A stretch of DNA of 10,233 nt from Bacillota bacterium (lineage in GTDB: Bacteria > Bacillota > Clostridia > Tissierellales > Peptoniphilaceae): NCBI GenBank assembly GCA_023394045.1, contig JAEXBN010000031.1, positions 1 to 10,233 of the forward strand, in the 5' to 3' direction. Both the position numbers and the translations under genes were made by a program. Shown here piece after piece: positions 7,074 to 10,233 of the stretch. Below the pieces are notes generated by a model. It was not told the origin of the DNA, made no database searches, and worked only from the letters and a program-made list of their open reading frames with translations. The first letter of the stretch is position 1; each line of letters opens with the position of its first letter.

Positions 7074-8148
7074 ACGATTGGAAAATGTGGATGCACGTCT
7101 GCATGACATGGAGATAAAACTTGCAGATCCGGAGCTGCTCAGCGACATGAATGCCTGGCGCAAGGTGAACCGCGAATATAACGAGCTGAAGCCCGTGGCG
7201 CTGGCATATGGCGCTTATCAGCAGGCAGGAAAGCGCGCCGAGGAAGATCGCGCGATGCTGAATGAGACGGATGATCCGGAGATGGAGACCATGCTGCGTG
7301 CTGATTTGGAAGATCAGGAGCGTGAGGTGGCGGAACGCGAGGAGGAGCTGAAGCTTCTTCTGGTTCCCAAGGATCCCAATGATTATAAAAATGTGATTGT
7401 GGAGATTCGTGGCGGCGCTGGCGGGGATGAGGCCGGGCTTTTTGCCGGCGATTTGTATCGCATGTATCACATGTATGCAGAGCGGGAGGGCTTTCAGACC
7501 GAAGATTTGAGCCGCACCGATCAGGGGATCGGAGGAATCAAAGAAGCCACGTTTATGGTGCGCGGCGAGGGCGCGTTTTCCAAACTGAAGTATGAGTCCG
7601 GGGTGCACCGTGTGCAGCGCGTTCCGGAGACGGAATCGCAGGGGCGTATCCATACTTCGACGGCGACGGTGGCGGTGCTGCCGGAGGCGGAAGAAGTGGA
7701 TGTGCATCTGGATATGAATGATGTGCGCGTGGATGTCTACCGGTCGAGCGGCCATGGCGGCCAGTCGGTGAACACGACCGATTCGGCGGTGCGCGTGACG
7801 CATATTCCTACGGGAATTGTGGTAGCCATCCAAGATGAGAAGAGCCAGCTTAAGAACAAAGAGAAGGCGCTGGGCGTTTTGCGGGCGCGTCTCTATGATT
7901 TGGAACAGGAAAAGCAGCAAAAGGAGTTGTCTTCGGAGCGCCAGTCGCAGATTGGGACGGGAGATCGATCGGAACGGATTCGTACCTATAATTTTCCCCA
8001 GGGAAGGATCACGGATCACCGCATCAACCGAACCATCTATCAGTTGCAGGATTTTCTCGATGGAAATATCGGCGAGATGATTGAGGCGCTGCAGACGGAG
8101 GATCAGATGAAGAAGTTGGCGCGTCTGGCAGAAAAGGAGACGTTTTGA
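7066..8148 (+). CDS. prfA: Peptide chain release factor 1 (RF1)
   Basis: A 360-residue class I release factor, the same length as E. coli RF1. It reads UAA and UAG in the ribosomal A site and triggers release of the peptide. An N-terminal coiled and helical region (1-100) precedes the conserved core. The stop-codon-reading tripeptide is PET in RVPETESQGR, a variant of the PxT motif of RF1 as seen in Firmicutes, not the SPF of RF2. The peptidyl-transferase GGQ is at 231-233 in SGHGGQSVNTT, with Q233 the expected target of PrmC. The start at 7066 has GGAGG at 7057-7061, 4 bases upstream, and gives the canonical N-terminus. An in-frame ATG at 6970 lies inside prmC and is not supported. It overlaps prmC by 8 bases, and its stop TGA shares one base with the ATG of malQ. 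Confidence 0.97.
   Translation: MFERLENVDARLHDMEIKLADPELLSDMNAWRKVNREYNELKPVALAYGAYQQAGKRAEEDRAMLNETDDPEMETMLRADLEDQEREVAEREEELKLLLVPKDPNDYKNVIVEIRGGAGGDEAGLFAGDLYRMYHMYAEREGFQTEDLSRTDQGIGGIKEATFMVRGEGAFSKLKYESGVHRVQRVPETESQGRIHTSTATVAVLPEAEEVDVHLDMNDVRVDVYRSSGHGGQSVNTTDSAVRVTHIPTGIVVAIQDEKSQLKNKEKALGVLRARLYDLEQEKQQKELSSERQSQIGTGDRSERIRTYNFPQGRITDHRINRTIYQLQDFLDGNIGEMIEALQTEDQMKKLARLAEKETF
8134..8139 (+). promoter_or_regulatory. Ribosome binding site favouring the long malQ start
   Basis: AAGGAG lies 8 bases before the ATG at 8148, inside the end of prfA. Neither of the later in-frame ATGs (8304, 8325) has a good Shine-Dalgarno site, so the long form of MalQ is favoured. Confidence 0.65.
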
Positions 8149-9815
8149 TGCAGGAAGCGGTCGCGGCTTGGCGCGGATCTGATCGAAAAGCATGGCAGAG
8201 AAGCGCAGAAGAGGAGAGTGCGCGCCGTGCGGCTCGAGAGTTGGCACGCGAGCGCCGGCATCAACGTCTTCAAATTGAAAAAAAAGAGCCGGTGGTTTTA
8301 ACCATGGTCGACCATGAACGAGGCATGGGGATCCTGATGCCGATTTTTTCGCTTCCGGCGCCGCATGGCATCGGGACGCTGGGAAGACCGTCCATGGCCT
8401 ACTTGGATTGGCTGGAGGCGGCAGGAGCTCGCTACTGGCAGATTTTGCCTTTGAATCCGACGGGACTCGGAGACTCACCCTATGCCTCGCCGTCCAGCTG
8501 GGCGGGAAATCCGGCGCTGATTGATTTGGACGCGCTGGTGGAAGAAGAACTTCTTGATCCGGAGGAGCTTTCGATTTTGGATGAGGCTTGGACAGCCGCT
8601 TCCGCAGAACAGGGTCGGGAAGATCGGATTTATTATTCTGCGCTGGAAGAGCCGCGCCGTGCCTTGTTGAAGAAGGCTTTTGATCGCGCCAGAAAAGCGG
8701 GCTGGAGGGCGGATTCTGCTTTTCAGAAAGAAAATGAGCACTGGCTGCGGGATTTTGCGCTCTTCAGTGTGATAAAGGAAACCGAGGGCGGCGTGAGCTG
8801 GAGACAGTGGCCGGAGCCACTGAAGCGCCGCGATCCGGAGGCGATCCAGCACTTTGCCGATCAGCATGAAGAGATGCTTCTGGAGGTGTGCTGGGAGCAG
8901 GAAATTTTTTATACGCAGTGGAATGCCTTAAAGAATGCAGCCAATGAGAGGGGAATTTTGCTGATCGGCGATATTCCGATCTATGTGGCGGAGGACAGCG
9001 CGGATGTCTGGGCGCATACCGAGGCATTTCAGTTGAACGCAGCGTTGGAATCGGAGGCGGTGGCGGGAGTTCCTCCGGATTTTTATAATGAAGAGGGACA
9101 GCTTTGGGGAAATCCTCTTTATGATTGGAATGAAATGAAGAAAGATGGATATATGTTCTGGGTAGCCCGCATGGCGCATAGCTTGCGCCTGTACAATGTG
9201 ATCCGGCTGGATCATTTTATCGGGTTTGCGCGCTACTGGAGAATCCCTGCGGGCGCAGCCACGGCGAAGGAAGGTTCCTATGTTCCGGGGCCAGGGCTGG
9301 ATTTTTTCCGCACGATGGAGCAAAAGTTAGGGCCTCTGCCCATTTTGGTTGAAGACCTTGGGGTCGTTGAGGAATCCGTACTCCGTTTGCGCCGCCAGAC
9401 GGGATTTCCGGGGATGTGTCCGATCGAGTTTGCCTTTGGAGGGGAGGATTCGGAATATCTTCCGCATAATCATGTCTCCCGATCCAGCGTCTATACGTCC
9501 ACTCATGATTCCGATACGCTCCGCGGCTGGTGGGAGGAGGTTGCGACGCCGGACGAGTGGGAGAAGATGATCGATTATTTCGGCCTGGAGGCGGAGGAAG
9601 GCATGCTGTGGGGAATTTTACGCGGTCTGGCGGCGTCCGTTGCCGATTTTTGCATCTTTGCGATGCAGGATGTTCTGATGCTGGGAAATGAGGCGCGCCT
9701 CAATCGCCCGGGAACGGTCGGAGGAAATTGGAACTGGCGCTTATTAACGATGGATGATGCATACGCAGAGGCACCGCGTCTTCACGCGATGGCCGTACGT
9801 TTCGGGAGGATATAA
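8148..9815 (+). CDS. malQ: 4-alpha-glucanotransferase (amylomaltase, GH77) with N-terminal extension
   Basis: A 555-residue GH77 enzyme that cuts alpha-1,4-glucans and joins the freed chain to another glucan, so that short maltodextrins become substrates for phosphorylase. The catalytic core opens with GILMPIFSLP near residue 61, and GIGTLG follows. The likely nucleophile is D355 in RLDHF, the acid/base E402 in VEDLG, and the third carboxylate D454 in STHDSDT. Their spacing is close to that of Thermus amylomaltase. Residues 1-52 are an Arg/Lys/Glu-rich, probably helical extension not found in typical members of about 500 residues. The start at 8148 is chosen for its AAGGAG and the TGATG junction with prfA; starts at 8304 (503 residues) or 8325 remain possible. 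The stop TAA shares a base with the ATG of glgP, so the two glucan enzymes are coupled. The family call is firm; the N-terminus is not. Confidence 0.95.
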   Translation: MQEAVAAWRGSDRKAWQRSAEEESARRAARELARERRHQRLQIEKKEPVVLTMVDHERGMGILMPIFSLPAPHGIGTLGRPSMAYLDWLEAAGARYWQILPLNPTGLGDSPYASPSSWAGNPALIDLDALVEEELLDPEELSILDEAWTAASAEQGREDRIYYSALEEPRRALLKKAFDRARKAGWRADSAFQKENEHWLRDFALFSVIKETEGGVSWRQWPEPLKRRDPEAIQHFADQHEEMLLEVCWEQEIFYTQWNALKNAANERGILLIGDIPIYVAEDSADVWAHTEAFQLNAALESEAVAGVPPDFYNEEGQLWGNPLYDWNEMKKDGYMFWVARMAHSLRLYNVIRLDHFIGFARYWRIPAGAATAKEGSYVPGPGLDFFRTMEQKLGPLPILVEDLGVVEESVLRLRRQTGFPGMCPIEFAFGGEDSEYLPHNHVSRSSVYTSTHDSDTLRGWWEEVATPDEWEKMIDYFGLEAEEGMLWGILRGLAASVADFCIFAMQDVLMLGNEARLNRPGTVGGNWNWRLLTMDDAYAEAPRLHAMAVRFGRI

Positions 9816-10233
9816 TGGATCAGAGCTCATTTTTGAAGGCGCTCAACCAGACAGCGCGACAGATGTTTCGTGTCGATTTTGAAGACGCGGCAGCACACGA
9901 GAAGTATGCGGCGCTGGCGACGGCGATCATGAATCGCTTGAATGATGATTGGATTCGCACTTCTGCGCAGAGCAAAACGATGCGTAATGAATATTATTTT
10001 TCGGCGGAGTTCCTGGTCGGTCGGGCGCTGGGAAATAATTTGATGAATCTTGGGATTCTGGATGAGGTCAAGGAGCTCTTGGCGGATCTTGGCGTGGATT
10101 TCGATCAGCTGGAGGATGAGGAAGAGGATGCCGCCCTGGGGAATGGCGGTCTCGGGCGTCTGGCAGCGTGCTTTATTGAGTCGGCAGCGACGGAAGGCTA
10201 TCCCGTGCAGGGCTATGGGGTTCGCTATAGTGA
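9815..10233 (+). CDS. glgP: Glycogen/maltodextrin phosphorylase, 3' partial
   Basis: The first 139 residues of an alpha-glucan phosphorylase (GT35), which releases glucose 1-phosphate from non-reducing ends using phosphate and PLP. The rest lies beyond the right edge; full-length members have roughly 750-830 residues, so the PLP lysine cannot be seen. Recognisable family segments are YYFSAEFLVGRALGNN (about 50-65), LGILDEVKELL, and the phosphorylase signature LGNGGLGRLAACF (108-120), followed by GYGVRYS at the edge. Two positions that are usually Met in relatives I recall (SMEFL, DSMAT) are Ala here. The start has GGAGG at 9805-9809, 5 bases upstream, and overlaps the malQ stop by one base (TAATG). 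Substrate preference for glycogen or maltodextrin cannot be told from this part, so the gene could also be called malP. Confidence 0.93.
   Translation, partial: MDQSSFLKALNQTARQMFRVDFEDAAAHEKYAALATAIMNRLNDDWIRTSAQSKTMRNEYYFSAEFLVGRALGNNLMNLGILDEVKELLADLGVDFDQLEDEEEDAALGNGGLGRLAACFIESAATEGYPVQGYGVRYS

Noticed and set aside
6880..8478. 532-codon open frame on the - strand
   Set aside because: It covers parts of prmC, all of prfA and the start of malQ, all certain genes on the + strand. It has no ribosome binding site or known motif and is explained by codon bias.

Overview
The window looks like ordinary chromosome from a low-to-moderate-G+C Firmicute (Bacillota), most likely of clostridial type. 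This rests on the zinc-type L31, AGGAGG-like ribosome binding sites before most genes, a CWB2 cell-wall-binding protein, and the rpmE-prmC-prfA order. The genus cannot be told from the sequence alone. All eight genes are on the + strand and tightly packed. No tRNA, rRNA, CRISPR array, insertion sequence or phage gene is visible, and no gene-free stretch exceeds about 110 bases.

Left block (1-3657): three genes for making and loading an amino-sugar onto a lipid carrier. They are a membrane-type NDP-sugar 4,6-dehydratase (5' end cut off by the window), a DegT-family PLP sugar aminotransferase, and a small PglC-like phosphoglycosyl transferase. Together they should turn a UDP-HexNAc into a 4-amino-4,6-dideoxy sugar and transfer it as sugar-1-phosphate to undecaprenyl phosphate, starting a surface glycan. 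No acetyltransferase (PglD type) lies between them.

Middle (3732-5771): a secreted protein with a signal peptide, an unrecognised N-terminal half, an acidic Pro/Gly linker and three CWB2 repeats. CWB2 domains bind anionic wall polymers, so its position behind glycan-initiation genes may be functional.

Right block (5798-10233): rpmE (L31) has its own promoter, a 14-bp palindrome in its leader and a strong intrinsic terminator. Then prmC, prfA, malQ and the start of glgP follow with overlapping ends (8 bp, 1 bp, 1 bp), which suggests one translationally coupled operon. PrmC methylates the GGQ glutamine of RF1, its neighbour's product. MalQ and glycogen phosphorylase act together on alpha-glucans. 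Joining a termination-factor pair to a glucan-degrading pair is the most unusual layout feature. The glgP fragment runs off the right edge.

I see no convincing new biological system. The points most worth checking are the unassigned N-terminal half of the CWB2 protein, the N-terminal extension of MalQ, the Tyr at the active-site position of the dehydratase, the palindrome before rpmE, and the prfA-malQ-glgP coupling.
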